Part shown: piece by piece, positions 1 to 8,274 of the stretch
How the letters are laid out: the number at the start of each line of letters is the position of its first letter
How positions within the stretch are numbered: position 1 is the first letter of the stretch
Origin: Sinomonas terrae
Lineage (GTDB): Bacteria > Actinomycetota > Actinomycetes > Actinomycetales > Micrococcaceae
Length of the DNA: 64,000 nucleotides
Assembly: GCF_022539255.1 (NCBI RefSeq)
Contig: NZ_JAKZBV010000001.1
Coordinates: 2,976,001 to 3,040,000 of the forward strand
Direction: 5' to 3'
Program-made: the position numbers and the translations under genes
Notes under the pieces: generated by a model
The model's database searches: none
Seen by the model: the letters and a program-made list of their open reading frames with translations, nothing else
Told to the model about the DNA's origin: nothing

Positions 1-780
1 GACGAGGACCTCGTGCTCGACACGCTCGTGCCCGACTCACCGACCCATGGCTACGACATGCGCACGGTCATCGAGGGCATCCTCGACGAAGGCGCGTTCC
101 TCGAGATGCAGGCCCTCTACGCGCCGAACGTCATCATCGGGTACGGACGCATGGAGGGGCACACGGTCGGTATCGTCGCGAACCAGCCGATCCAGTTCGC
201 CGGCACGTTGGATATCGCCGCGTCCGAGAAGGCGGCGCGCTTCGTGCGGCACTGCGACGCATTCAACATCCCGATCATCACCCTCGTCGACGTCCCCGGC
301 TTCCTCCCCGGCAAGGACCAGGAGTTCCAGGGCATCATCCGGCGCGGGGCGAAGCTCCTGTATGCCTACGCGGAGGCCACCGTTCCCAAGCTCACCGTCA
401 TCTGCCGCAAGGCATACGGCGGGGCGTACATCGTCATGGGCTCGAAGAAGCTCGGCGCCGACCTCAACCTCGCGTGGCCGACGGCCCAGATCGGCGTCAT
501 GGGCGCCCAGGGCGCCGTCAACATCCTGTATCGACGGGACCTGGCGGCAGTCCAGGCGCAGCCCGACAGCACAGCGGGTGACGTCGAAGCGAAGCGCGCC
601 GAGCTCGTCCGCCACTACGAGGAGGAGCTCCTCAACCCGTACCAGGCGGCCGAGCTCGGCTACATCGACGCCGTCATCGCGCCCTCCGAGACCCGCGTCC
701 AGCTCCTCCGCGGGCTGCGCGCGCTCCGCGACAAGCACGCATCCATGCCCGCCAAGAAGCACGGGAATATCCCGCTGTGA
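1..780 (+). CDS. accD5: Acyl-CoA (propionyl-CoA) carboxylase carboxyltransferase beta subunit, 5'-truncated
   Basis: The reading frame is open from the first base, so the gene starts outside the window; the internal Met at 13 is not its start. The visible 259 residues are the C-terminal half of a biotin-dependent carboxyltransferase, which moves CO2 from carboxybiotin to an acyl-CoA. Hallmarks are the DVPGFLPG loop, the glycine-rich GGAYIVMGSK oxyanion-hole segment, the AWPTAQIGVMG stretch and the GYIDAVIAPSETR end typical of AccD5/PccB. The stop overlaps the start of the epsilon subunit by 4 bases (GTGA). The biotinylated partner AccA3 is encoded about 8 kb downstream. The acyl-CoA preference (acetyl or propionyl) cannot be decided from this fragment. 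Confidence 0.95.
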   Translation, partial: DEDLVLDTLVPDSPTHGYDMRTVIEGILDEGAFLEMQALYAPNVIIGYGRMEGHTVGIVANQPIQFAGTLDIAASEKAARFVRHCDAFNIPIITLVDVPGFLPGKDQEFQGIIRRGAKLLYAYAEATVPKLTVICRKAYGGAYIVMGSKKLGADLNLAWPTAQIGVMGAQGAVNILYRRDLAAVQAQPDSTAGDVEAKRAELVRHYEEELLNPYQAAELGYIDAVIAPSETRVQLLRGLRALRDKHASMPAKKHGNIPL

Positions 781-1106
781 GCACGGAAGCGAGTCCTTCC
801 GGCGTGCAGAGTCCTTCAGACGTGCACAGTCCTTCAGACGTGCACAGTCGTTCAGGCATACAGAGTCCTTCGGCGACGAACGACGACGGCGGGAAGGCCG
901 CCGTCGACCGCTCGCCGCTCCTGTCGGTCACCAAGGGCAATCCCACGCCTGAGGAACTGGCCGCGCTCACGGCGGTGCTCGCCGCCGTCGGCTCCGCCGA
1001 GCCAGAACCCACCGAGGTCGCGGACGCTCCGACCCGCCGCGAGCGGATCCGCCGGGCAACCCTCCGGCCGCGGCCGATGCTGGGGCAGCGGCGCGGGCGG
1101 TTCTGA
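777..1106 (+). CDS. accE: Acyl-CoA carboxylase epsilon subunit
   Basis: This is a small accessory subunit of actinobacterial acyl-CoA carboxylases that helps the AccA-AccD complex form. The GTG start at 777 overlaps the accD5 stop (GTGA), as expected for a translationally coupled partner. Of 109 residues, only about 49-70 (LLSVTKGNPTPEELAALTAV) form the recognisable conserved core. Residues about 5-35 are a low-complexity tail encoded by five 18-bp tandem copies (792-881), giving alternating SPSDVH/SPSGVQ units. The C-terminus is arginine-rich. The tail looks like repeat expansion rather than a domain. Confidence 0.88.
   Translation: MSTEASPSGVQSPSDVHSPSDVHSRSGIQSPSATNDDGGKAAVDRSPLLSVTKGNPTPEELAALTAVLAAVGSAEPEPTEVADAPTRRERIRRATLRPRPMLGQRRGRF
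792..881 (+). repeat. 18-bp tandem repeat inside accE (5 copies)
   Basis: AGTCCTTC recurs at 792, 810, 828, 846 and 864, exactly 18 bp apart, so the array keeps the reading frame and codes a six-residue repeat near the AccE N-terminus. Confidence 0.9.
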
Positions 1107-1133
1107 GGCCTCCGAATCATCCCCACCCCTCTC

Positions 1134-1179
1134 GCGCCGTCACGTCCGCAGGGTGCTGACCCTGCGGACGTGACGGCGC
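1134..1179. terminator. Perfect 21-bp inverted repeat after accE
   Basis: Arms 1134-1154 and 1159-1179 are perfectly complementary around the loop GCTG. Flanking CTCTCG (from 1130) and CGAGAG (from 1186) could extend the stem past a bulge. No strong T-run follows, so termination is likely but not certain; it separates the carboxylase genes from the DUF885 gene. Confidence 0.65.
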
Positions 1180-1235
1180 AAACTTCGAGAGGGCCCAAGT
1201 GTGCAGGGGTTCTTTCAGATGTCGGCACCGAAGGC

Positions 1236-1241
1236 TAGGCT
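1236..1241 (+). promoter_or_regulatory. -10 element TAGGCT of a leaderless promoter
   Basis: TAGGCT ends 6 bp before the GTG at 1248, so transcription should start at the start codon. No ribosome binding site is visible. The same TAGGCT recurs before the maf and accA3 starts. Confidence 0.6.
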
Positions 1242-1247
1242 CAGGGC

Positions 1248-2969
1248 GTGACTCAGAACACCTCGAACGCCTCCACCGAGACCCCGCAGCGAGCGCCCTC
1301 AATCGTCGACGCAGCCGCCGAGACCTTCACCGACCGCCATCTGGAGCTCAACCCCTCCCTCGCGACGGAGCTCGGGTTCGCGGGCCACGAGACCGAATAC
1401 CCCGACTACTCGCCCGCCGGGCACCAAGCCCGCTCGACGCTCTTCCGCGAGACCCTCATGCTGCTCGAAACGCTCGAGGCCACCGACGAGGTCGACGAGG
1501 TCACCCTCGACGCGATGCGCGAGCGCCTCGGCCTGGAACTCGAGGAGATCGAGAGCGGCTGGACCCTCGCCGAGCTCAACAACATCGATTCCCCTGCCCA
1601 GCACATCCGCGCGGTATTCGACCTCATGCCCCAGGACACGGCCGTGGACTGGGGCAACATCGCGGGCCGCGCGGCCAATGTGCCGGAGGCGATCGAGGGC
1701 TATATCGCATCGCTGAGCGCAGCCGCCGACGGCGGCAAGGTCGCCGCAGCCCGTCAAGTGCGCGTCGTCGTCGGACAGGCGCGCCAGTACGGGGCAGAGG
1801 GCACCGGCTTCTTCGCCCAACTGGCGGAAAATGCGAAGCTCGACGGCGGGGCCAGCCTGCCCGACGACGTCGCCCGTGCCCTCGCCGCCGGGTGCCGCGC
1901 TGCCGCGGCGGCCTACCTCAAGCTCGCGGAGTTCCTCGAGGACGAGCTGCTTCCGCAGGCTCCCGAGAAGGACGCGGTGGGCCGCGAGCGGTACGTCCGT
2001 GCGTCGCGCCGCTTCCTCGGAGCCACGGTGGACCTCGAGGAGACCTACGCGTGGGGCGTCGCCGAACTCGACCGGATCATCGCCGAGCAGGAGGCCGTCG
2101 CCGAGCAGATCAGGCCAGGCGCGACCATCGAGGAGGCCAAGAAGGCCCTCGACGATGACCCTGCGCGCCAGCTTCAGGGGACCGATGCACTGCGCGAGTG
2201 GATGCAGGCGCTCTCCAACCGCGCCGTCGCCGATCTAGCAGGCACTCACTTTGAGATCGCGGAGCCGATGCTCAAGCTTGAGTGCATGATCGCCCCGACC
2301 CACGACGGCGGGATCTACTACACCGCACCCTCCGATGACTTCTCCCGCCCGGGCCGAATGTGGTGGTCGGTCCCGGAGGGCGAGGATTCGTTCACCACGT
2401 GGTCCGAGACGACGACGGTGTATCACGAGGGCGTCCCCGGGCACCATCTTCAGTGCGCGACCGCGGTCTACCGCCGCGAGCTGCTCAACCGCTGGCGCCG
2501 CCTCATCTGCTGGGTCTCAGGGCACGGAGAGGGCTGGGCCCTCTACGCCGAGCGCCTCATGGCCGAGCTGGGATACCTCTCCGATCCGGGCGACCGGATG
2601 GGCATGCTCGACGCCCAGAGAATGCGTGCCGCACGCGTCGTGTTCGACATCGGCGTGCACCTTGAGCTGGAGGTTCCGGAACGGTGGGGGTCGGGGACCT
2701 GGACGCCGGAGAAGGGATATGACTTCCTGCGGAAGAACCTCGCGATCTCGGACGGCCAGCTCGACTTCGAGTACAACCGGTACCTCGGATGGCCCGGACA
2801 GGCTCCCTCATACAAGGTCGGGCAGCGCCTCTGGGAACAGATCAGGGCGGACTTGGCCGAGCGGGCCAAGTCCGAGGGTCGCGAATTCGATCTCAAGGCC
2901 TTCCACACCCGAGCCCTCAACCTCGGCTCCGTCGGCCTCGACACCCTTCGACGAGCTCTCCTCTCCTGA
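1248..2969 (+). CDS. DUF885 family protein (putative metallohydrolase)
   Basis: This is a 573-residue cytosolic protein with no signal peptide. Near residues 391-401 it carries the HEGVPGHHLQ motif that defines DUF885, a zinc-binding HExxH-like arrangement, and downstream a conserved GHGEGWALYAERL segment. The length fits the family (about 550-600). The GTG start at 1248 is supported by the -10 hexamer just upstream (leaderless). Family members are usually annotated as putative metallopeptidases; the substrate is unknown and nothing nearby suggests one. It is flanked by hairpins on both sides and is probably monocistronic. Confidence 0.85.
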   Translation: MTQNTSNASTETPQRAPSIVDAAAETFTDRHLELNPSLATELGFAGHETEYPDYSPAGHQARSTLFRETLMLLETLEATDEVDEVTLDAMRERLGLELEEIESGWTLAELNNIDSPAQHIRAVFDLMPQDTAVDWGNIAGRAANVPEAIEGYIASLSAAADGGKVAAARQVRVVVGQARQYGAEGTGFFAQLAENAKLDGGASLPDDVARALAAGCRAAAAAYLKLAEFLEDELLPQAPEKDAVGRERYVRASRRFLGATVDLEETYAWGVAELDRIIAEQEAVAEQIRPGATIEEAKKALDDDPARQLQGTDALREWMQALSNRAVADLAGTHFEIAEPMLKLECMIAPTHDGGIYYTAPSDDFSRPGRMWWSVPEGEDSFTTWSETTTVYHEGVPGHHLQCATAVYRRELLNRWRRLICWVSGHGEGWALYAERLMAELGYLSDPGDRMGMLDAQRMRAARVVFDIGVHLELEVPERWGSGTWTPEKGYDFLRKNLAISDGQLDFEYNRYLGWPGQAPSYKVGQRLWEQIRADLAERAKSEGREFDLKAFHTRALNLGSVGLDTLRRALLS

Positions 2970-3020
2970 GACATTCTTCACAAGTCGACCGGGAATAACG
3001 TAACAATCGGCTGATTCGGC

Positions 3021-3051
3021 GCGGGCTTTCGGGAGATTCCCGGAAGCCCGC
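3021..3051 (+). terminator. Hairpin terminator after the DUF885 gene
   Basis: A 14-bp stem (3021-3034 with 3038-3051, one G-T pair) closes a 3-nt loop about 50 bp after the stop. The T-run is weak. Confidence 0.6.
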
Positions 3052-3109
3052 GTCTATGGGCGACGTAATATTTCTCAACAGAGATTCGATGTGTTATAAA
3101 TCGCGGCCC

Positions 3110-3115
3110 TAAAGT
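3110..3115 (+). promoter_or_regulatory. -10 element TAAAGT of a leaderless promoter
   Basis: TAAAGT lies 6 bp before the GTG at 3122 of the symporter gene. There is no Shine-Dalgarno sequence between them, so translation is probably leaderless. Confidence 0.5.
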
Positions 3116-3121
3116 GCTGGC

Positions 3122-4522
3122 GTGAGCACATCAACCAGCACCCGCACCCGCCGCCTGCCGGCGTGGGCGACGTCGTTCGGGACGCAGATCATCGCTGCGC
3201 TCTTCGTCGGCGTCATCCTAGGCCTTGTGGCCAAGTTCACCGGCAGCACGTCCGCAAAGCCCAACGGGCTCGGCGCGACCCTCACGACGATCGGCAGCAG
3301 CTACGTCGCCCTGCTGCAGACCGCCGTCGTCCCCCTCATCTTCACCGCGGTCGTCAGCTCGATCGCGAACCTGCGGCAGGTCTCGAACGCCGCGAAGCTG
3401 GCCTGGAACACCCTCCTCTGGTTCGCCATCACCGCCTTCGTCTCGGTCATGATCGGGATCGGGCTCGGCATCCTCTTCCAGCCGGGCGCCAACACGGGCA
3501 TTACCCAGCAGGCCAAGTACTCGGGCAAGACCGGAGACTGGTGGGCCTTCCTCACGGGCCTCTTCCCGCACAACTTCCTCGGGCTCACCGCGAGCTCTAC
3601 CGTGGCCGACGGCGGCGCCGTCACCACGAACGTGAGCTTCAACGTCCTGCAGATCCTCGTCATCGCGATCGCAGTCGGCATCGCCGTGCTCAAGATCGGC
3701 GCGAAAGCGGATCCGTTCCTCTCCTTCACCCGTTCGGCCCTCGAGATCATCCAGAAGGTCCTCTGGTGGATCATCCGCATCGCGCCACTCGGCACGATCG
3801 GCCTCCTCGGCAACGCCGTCGCCTCCTACGGCTGGGACACGATCGGCGCCCTCGGGAAGTTCGTCCTCGCGATCTACGTGGGCCTCGTGCTCGTGCTGTT
3901 CGTGTTCTACCCGATCCTCATCAAGAGCCATGGCCTCTCGGTCAAGCAGTACTTCTCCGGCGTCTGGCCAGCCGTGCAGCTCGGGTTCGTCTCGCGCTCT
4001 TCGATCGGCACCCTGCCGCTCACGCAGCGCGTGGCCGAGCGCAACCTCGGCGTGCCGCAGGGATACGCCTCGTTCGCGGTGCCGCTCGGGGCTACGACCA
4101 AGATGGACGGTTGCGCGGCGGTCTACCCCGCCGTCGCCTCGATCTTCGTGGCCCAGTTCTTCGGGCTGCACCTCGACTTCAGCCAGTACCTGCTCATCGT
4201 GATCGTGTCCGTGCTGGGCTCGGCCGCAACCGCGGGGACCACCGGCGCCGTCGTCATGCTCACCCTGACACTCTCGACGCTCGGCCTGCCGCTCGCAGGT
4301 GTCGGCCTTCTGCTCGCGATCGATCCGATCCTCGACATGGGCCGCACCGGGGTCAACGTCGCCGGCCAGGCACTTGTGCCGACAATCGTCGCGAAGCGCC
4401 AGCGCATCCTCGACCTCAGCCTCTACAACGCCAAGCGCTCCCGGACCGCCTTCTCCGATGACACCGAGGACGAGCAGGGCACGCGCACCGCGAACGACGG
4501 CGACCTGGTCGCCGCCCACTGA
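3122..4522 (+). CDS. Dicarboxylate/amino acid:cation symporter (DAACS family)
   Basis: This 466-residue inner-membrane protein imports dicarboxylates or acidic amino acids with Na+ or H+. It has about eight hydrophobic helices. The family signatures are present: the first re-entrant loop with a serine-containing SRSSIGTLPLT segment (about 298-308), AVPLGATTKMDGCA (about 321-334), and the substrate/cation-binding helix LLAIDPILDMGRTGVNV near the C-terminus. The last 40 residues are a charged cytoplasmic tail. The GTG start is backed by a -10 element 6 bp upstream. A strong terminator and repeat array follow. It could be DctA- or GltP-like; substrate is undecidable from sequence. Confidence 0.9.
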   Translation: MSTSTSTRTRRLPAWATSFGTQIIAALFVGVILGLVAKFTGSTSAKPNGLGATLTTIGSSYVALLQTAVVPLIFTAVVSSIANLRQVSNAAKLAWNTLLWFAITAFVSVMIGIGLGILFQPGANTGITQQAKYSGKTGDWWAFLTGLFPHNFLGLTASSTVADGGAVTTNVSFNVLQILVIAIAVGIAVLKIGAKADPFLSFTRSALEIIQKVLWWIIRIAPLGTIGLLGNAVASYGWDTIGALGKFVLAIYVGLVLVLFVFYPILIKSHGLSVKQYFSGVWPAVQLGFVSRSSIGTLPLTQRVAERNLGVPQGYASFAVPLGATTKMDGCAAVYPAVASIFVAQFFGLHLDFSQYLLIVIVSVLGSAATAGTTGAVVMLTLTLSTLGLPLAGVGLLLAIDPILDMGRTGVNVAGQALVPTIVAKRQRILDLSLYNAKRSRTAFSDDTEDEQGTRTANDGDLVAAH

Positions 4523-4531
4523 CCCCTCCCG

Positions 4532-4677
4532 ACGAGTGGCCACTTCTCGAACGACGAGTGGCCACCTCCCGAACGACGAGGGGCCACCTGTCGAACGACG
4601 AGGGGCCACCTCCCGAACAACGAGTGGCCACCACCCGAACAACGAGTGGCCACCTCTCGAACGACGAGGAGTCAGTT
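4532..4677 (+). repeat. 22-bp tandem array, seven copies (core CGACGAGTGGCCAC)
   Basis: ACGAG is spaced exactly 22 bp at 4532, 4554, 4576, 4598, 4620, 4642 and 4664. The core contains the 8-bp palindrome GTGGCCAC (GGGGCCAC in some copies, and degraded in the last), and the 8-bp linker between cores varies. The array fills the space between the symporter stop and its terminator. No open frame is supported. Confidence 0.92.
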
Positions 4678-4679
4678 CT

Positions 4680-4726
4680 GGCCGTTGGGCCGCGTCATTA
4701 ACAGGCGCGGCCCAACGGCCCTTTTC
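4680..4726 (+). terminator. Intrinsic terminator of the symporter gene
   Basis: A perfect 15-bp GC-rich stem (4680-4694 with 4706-4720) with an 11-nt loop is followed by CTTTTC. It sits exactly between the two oppositely oriented 22-bp repeat arrays. Confidence 0.88.
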
Positions 4727-4736
4727 ATTGCTCGAA

Positions 4737-4846
4737 GTGGCCACTCGTTAGCCCAAAAGTGGCCACGCGTGCGCCCAAAAGTGGCGGCTCGTCGCGGGGG
4801 AAGTGGCCACTCGTCGCGGGGGAAGTGGCCACTCGTCGGGGGAAGG
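4737..4846 (-). repeat. 22-bp tandem array, five copies, inverted relative to the first
   Basis: GTGGCCACTCGT units start at 4737, 4759, 4781, 4803 and 4825, all 22 bp apart, and are the reverse complement of the unit at 4532-4677. Linkers differ (CCCAAAA or CGGGGGAA types). Together the two arrays could pair into a long cruciform around the terminator. Confidence 0.92.
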
Positions 4847-4865
4847 CGAGAGCCCGAATCTCAAA

Positions 4866-4898
4866 TTTGCACAGAGTGCAAACTTGCACTTAGTGTAA
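4866..4898. promoter_or_regulatory. Two tandem TetR operators overlapping the tetR promoter
   Basis: A perfect palindrome TTTGCAC-AGA-GTGCAAA (4866-4882) is followed by an imperfect copy TTGCAC-TTA-GTGTAA (4884-4898), with centres 17 bp apart. TTGCAC at 4867 can serve as -35 and TAGTGT at 4891-4896 as -10 (18-bp spacer), 6 bp before the GTG start. A repressor bound here would block RNA polymerase, consistent with autorepression. Confidence 0.75.
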
Positions 4899-4902
4899 TG
4901 GG

Positions 4903-5523
4903 GTGACATCTTCCCTCGAGACCCCCTCCCGCCGCGAGCTCAACAAGGCCGCGACGAGGCAGTCGATCATCGTCGCCGCCATGCAGCTCGCTGAGAAGCG
5001 CGGGATCGGCGGCTTCACGGTCGAAGAGATCGCCGAAGCGGTGGGAATCTCCCGCCGCACATTCTTCAACTACTTCTCGAGCGCCGAGGAAGCCATCGCC
5101 GCGCCGACCTATGGCTTCCTCGACGCCGCCCTCGAGCGCTTCCGCGAGCGCCCCAAGGGCGAGCCACTCCTCGAGTCGGTCATCCAGATCCTGCTGGCCA
5201 TCGCGGACAACGAGTTCATCGAGCCGATGGCCCAGTCGTTCCTCGTCTCGCACGGCAACGAGCCCGCGGTCCGGTACCAGCTGCAGGCCTTCGACGAGTG
5301 CAGCGACAAGATCGTCGCCGCAATCCGCGAGCGCGAAGGCGGCTCCCTCGACGAGGTCTACGTCCACGCTCTGGCCGGTTCGGTCATGTCCTGCGGCAAG
5401 GCCGCTCTCGAGGTATGGCTTGCCGAGCGCCGCGGTGACCTCTCGCCGTCGTCCCTCGACCGCCTCCGCGAGCTGCTCATGGCCTCGTTCGCGCATCTCA
5501 AGTCCGGCTTTGCCGCCCGCTGA
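4903..5523 (+). CDS. TetR family transcriptional regulator
   Basis: The protein has 206 residues with an N-terminal helix-turn-helix: FTVEEIAEAVGISRRTFFNYF at about 32-52 is a classic TetR recognition helix ending in the FFNYF signature. The helical C-terminal ligand domain is family-variable. The GTG start at 4903 fits a leaderless promoter overlapped by two palindromic operators, so it probably represses itself and the MMPL exporter gene that begins 56 bp after its stop. The ligand is unknown but probably relates to the exporter's substrate. Confidence 0.92.
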   Translation: MTSSLETPSRRELNKAATRQSIIVAAMQLAEKRGIGGFTVEEIAEAVGISRRTFFNYFSSAEEAIAAPTYGFLDAALERFRERPKGEPLLESVIQILLAIADNEFIEPMAQSFLVSHGNEPAVRYQLQAFDECSDKIVAAIREREGGSLDEVYVHALAGSVMSCGKAALEVWLAERRGDLSPSSLDRLRELLMASFAHLKSGFAAR

Positions 5524-5579
5524 GCCGCGGCCCCATCCCCCTTAAAACCCCTCCCGCAAACCCCTCCCGAGAAGGCATC

Positions 5580-8228
5580 ATGGCTACTCTCCTCTATCGC
5601 CTCGGCCGGTTCGCCTACGACCGCCGCTGGCTCGTCGTCTCGCTCTGGTTCGCTGTGCTGCTCGCCGTGGGCGGATCGGCGGCCGCGTTCCACGGGGCGT
5701 TGAGCAACTCGTTCCAGATCCCCGGCACCGAGACGCAGCGCATGCTCGACAAGCTCCAGAGCGACCTGCCCTCCTCCGCGGGTGGCAGCGCGACGATCGT
5801 GTTCGAATCGCCCAATGCCTCGTTCACCGCGGACCAGAAGCAAGGCATCGCCGACGCCCTGAACAAGATCAAGGGCCTCGACGGAGTCCAGAACGTCACC
5901 AACCCGTTCGCCACGCAAGCCCAGCTCGACAATGCGACATCGCAGCTTGCCAACGGCCAGAAGCAGATCGCTGCCGCCGAAGCCCAGCTCGCCGCGGGAC
6001 AGCAGCAGCTTTCCGCGACGGCGCAGCAGCTGACGTCCGCCAAGGACCAGCTCGACGCCGGCCAGGCGCAGCTCGACGCCGAGAAGCAGTCGCTCGCGGC
6101 CCAGGGCCTGTCGCAGGCCGCGATTGCTCAGGCCACCTCGACCGCCCAAGCCAGCCTCGACGCTGGGCGATCCCAGCTCGCGTCCGGACAAGCCCAGTAC
6201 GACGCAGGCAAGAAGAAGGCGGACGACGGCGCAGCGCAGCTCGCGGAGCAGAAGGCGAACCTCGCGCTCGGCGAGCGGCAGGCACAGGCCTCGCAGGGGC
6301 TCCGGTTCGTCTCGACGGACGGCAAGGCCGCCATCGCGACGATCCAGTTCACGAAGTCCACCGACGCGCTCCCGAGCAGCCTCCGGGAAGAGGTCCAAAG
6401 CCTTTCCGCCCAGGTCCCGGGGGTCAACGCCTACGCGAGCAAGGAACTGACCCAGGACATTTCCCAGCTCTTCGGCACGTCTGAGGCGACCGGCGTCATC
6501 ATCGCCGCGATTGTGCTGCTCGTCATGCTCGGCACGTTCGTCGCCGCGGGCCTGCCGCTGCTCATGGCGCTCATCGGCGTGGGCGTAGGGGTCGGCGGGA
6601 CGTTCGCGCTGACGGGCGTGGTCCAGATGAGCTCGACCACGCCGATGCTCGGCCTCATGCTCGGCCTCGCCGTCGGCATCGACTACTCGCTCTTCATCGT
6701 CAACCGGCACCGCACCCAGCTCCTTCGGGGCATGCCGTCCAGGGAGTCGATCGCCCTCGCGATCGGAACTTCCGGCAATGCCGTCCTGTTCGCCGGCATC
6801 ACGGTCATCATCGCCCTCGCGGCCCTCGTGGTCCCCGGGCTGCCGTTCCTGAGCGTCATGGGCATCGCGGCCGCCGCGACTGTCGCCGTGTCCGTCCTCG
6901 TGGCCGTGACGTTGCTCCCAGCGGTCCTCGGTTTCGCCGGACGGCGCATCATCTCGAAGCGACGCTGGGCGAAGGCCGAGGCGGAGAACGCCCGGTTCCG
7001 CCACGCCGACGACAGCACTGCGAACGAAAGGACAGCGGCAAGGATCGCCGAGGAGGAGCGCATCGATGTGGCGAAGTCCCAGCGTGGCTGGGGCGGTTGG
7101 GTCACGCGGCACCCGTGGATCGCGCTCGTCGCGTCGATCGTGGTCCTCGGTGCCCTCGCGCTTCCAGCTGCACAGCTCCGCCTCGCCCTCCCGGACGGCG
7201 GGTCCGAGCCGGTCGATTCAAGCGCCTACAAGGCGTACGACGCAACGGGCAAGTACTTCGGCCAAGGCATGACCGGACCCATCATCGTGGTGGGCGAGCT
7301 GCCTGCGGGCCTCGACGCGACGGCCGCCAAGACGAAGGAATACGACGTCGCCGACCAGCTGCGCTCGGTCGCCAACGTCACCGCAGCCGTCCCGGTCGCC
7401 CTCAGCGAGAATCGCCAGACAGCCGTCTTCCAAGTCATCCCGACGGACGGCCCGGCGAGCGCGAGCACGGTGCAAGTGGTCAGCGACCTGCGGGCCAAGG
7501 GCGCGCAGATCAAGTCGCAGACGGGCGTCACCATCGGCCTCACGGGCCAGACGGCCGCCAACGTCGACGTCTCCTCGAAGCTCGCCGACGCCCTCCCGCC
7601 GTACCTCGCGATCGTCGTCGGACTCTCCCTCGTGCTCCTGCTCCTGGTGTTCCGCTCGCTCCTCGTCCCGTTGCTCGCAACCGGAGGCTTCCTGCTCTCC
7701 CTCGGCGCAGCGTTCGGAGCCGTCGTGGCGGTCTACCAATGGGGCTGGCTCGGGCCGGTGTTCGACGTCACGCATCCGGGCGCGGTGCTGAGCTTCCTGC
7801 CGATCCTGCTCATCGGCATCCTGTTCGGCCTCGCGATGGACTACCAGGTGTTCATCACCTCGGGCATCCGCGAGGCGTTCGTCCACGGGCAGGAGGCGCA
7901 CCTCGCCGTGCGGACGGGTTTCCGGCACGCGGCGCGCGTCGTGACTGCGGCCGCCGTCATCATGGTGAGCGTGTTCGCGGGCTTCATCTTCAGCCACGTC
8001 ACGATGATCCGGCCTCTGGGCTTTGCCCTTGCCCTCGGCGTGCTGCTGGATGCGTTCGTGGTCCGCATGACCCTCGTCCCCGCCGTCATGCGCCTCATCG
8101 GGCGGGGCGCCTGGTGGCTGCCGCGGTGGCTTGCGCGGCTCCTGCCTGATCTCGACATCGAGGGCGCGAAGCTCGAGCGGACGACGGCGGAGAGCACTCC
8201 GCGCGAGACCGCTGGCGCTGCGCTGTAG
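5580..8228 (+). CDS. MMPL-family RND exporter
   Basis: This 882-residue inner-membrane transporter of the MMPL branch of the RND superfamily is proton-driven and exports lipids or hydrophobic drugs. It has one N-terminal helix, a large extracytoplasmic loop, a block of five or six helices with the GLAVGIDYSLFIVNRHR motif (about 360-376), then a second loop and helix block with GLAMDYQVFITSGIREA (about 750-766). The aspartates in these motifs are the usual proton-relay residues. Residues about 115-235 are a long alanine/glutamine-rich coiled coil with repeated AQLxxGQxQL units. RBS GAGAAGG precedes the ATG. Control by the adjacent TetR is likely. Confidence 0.9.
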   Translation: MATLLYRLGRFAYDRRWLVVSLWFAVLLAVGGSAAAFHGALSNSFQIPGTETQRMLDKLQSDLPSSAGGSATIVFESPNASFTADQKQGIADALNKIKGLDGVQNVTNPFATQAQLDNATSQLANGQKQIAAAEAQLAAGQQQLSATAQQLTSAKDQLDAGQAQLDAEKQSLAAQGLSQAAIAQATSTAQASLDAGRSQLASGQAQYDAGKKKADDGAAQLAEQKANLALGERQAQASQGLRFVSTDGKAAIATIQFTKSTDALPSSLREEVQSLSAQVPGVNAYASKELTQDISQLFGTSEATGVIIAAIVLLVMLGTFVAAGLPLLMALIGVGVGVGGTFALTGVVQMSSTTPMLGLMLGLAVGIDYSLFIVNRHRTQLLRGMPSRESIALAIGTSGNAVLFAGITVIIALAALVVPGLPFLSVMGIAAAATVAVSVLVAVTLLPAVLGFAGRRIISKRRWAKAEAENARFRHADDSTANERTAARIAEEERIDVAKSQRGWGGWVTRHPWIALVASIVVLGALALPAAQLRLALPDGGSEPVDSSAYKAYDATGKYFGQGMTGPIIVVGELPAGLDATAAKTKEYDVADQLRSVANVTAAVPVALSENRQTAVFQVIPTDGPASASTVQVVSDLRAKGAQIKSQTGVTIGLTGQTAANVDVSSKLADALPPYLAIVVGLSLVLLLLVFRSLLVPLLATGGFLLSLGAAFGAVVAVYQWGWLGPVFDVTHPGAVLSFLPILLIGILFGLAMDYQVFITSGIREAFVHGQEAHLAVRTGFRHAARVVTAAAVIMVSVFAGFIFSHVTMIRPLGFALALGVLLDAFVVRMTLVPAVMRLIGRGAWWLPRWLARLLPDLDIEGAKLERTTAESTPRETAGAAL

Positions 8229-8261
8229 GCAGTCCCGAACGCCCGAAGGCACCAACAGGGC

Positions 8262-8267
8262 TAGGCT
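8262..8267 (+). promoter_or_regulatory. -10 element TAGGCT before maf
   Basis: TAGGCT lies 7 bp before the GTG at 8275, fixing the maf start and implying a leaderless transcript. Confidence 0.6.
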
Positions 8268-8274
8268 GGGCGGC

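Noticed and set aside
3218..4744. Long antisense frames opposite the symporter, MMPL and other genes
   Set aside because: High GC makes long antisense frames common; these have arginine/aspartate-rich shadow composition, no RBS and no recognisable motifs, while the opposite strand carries clear families.
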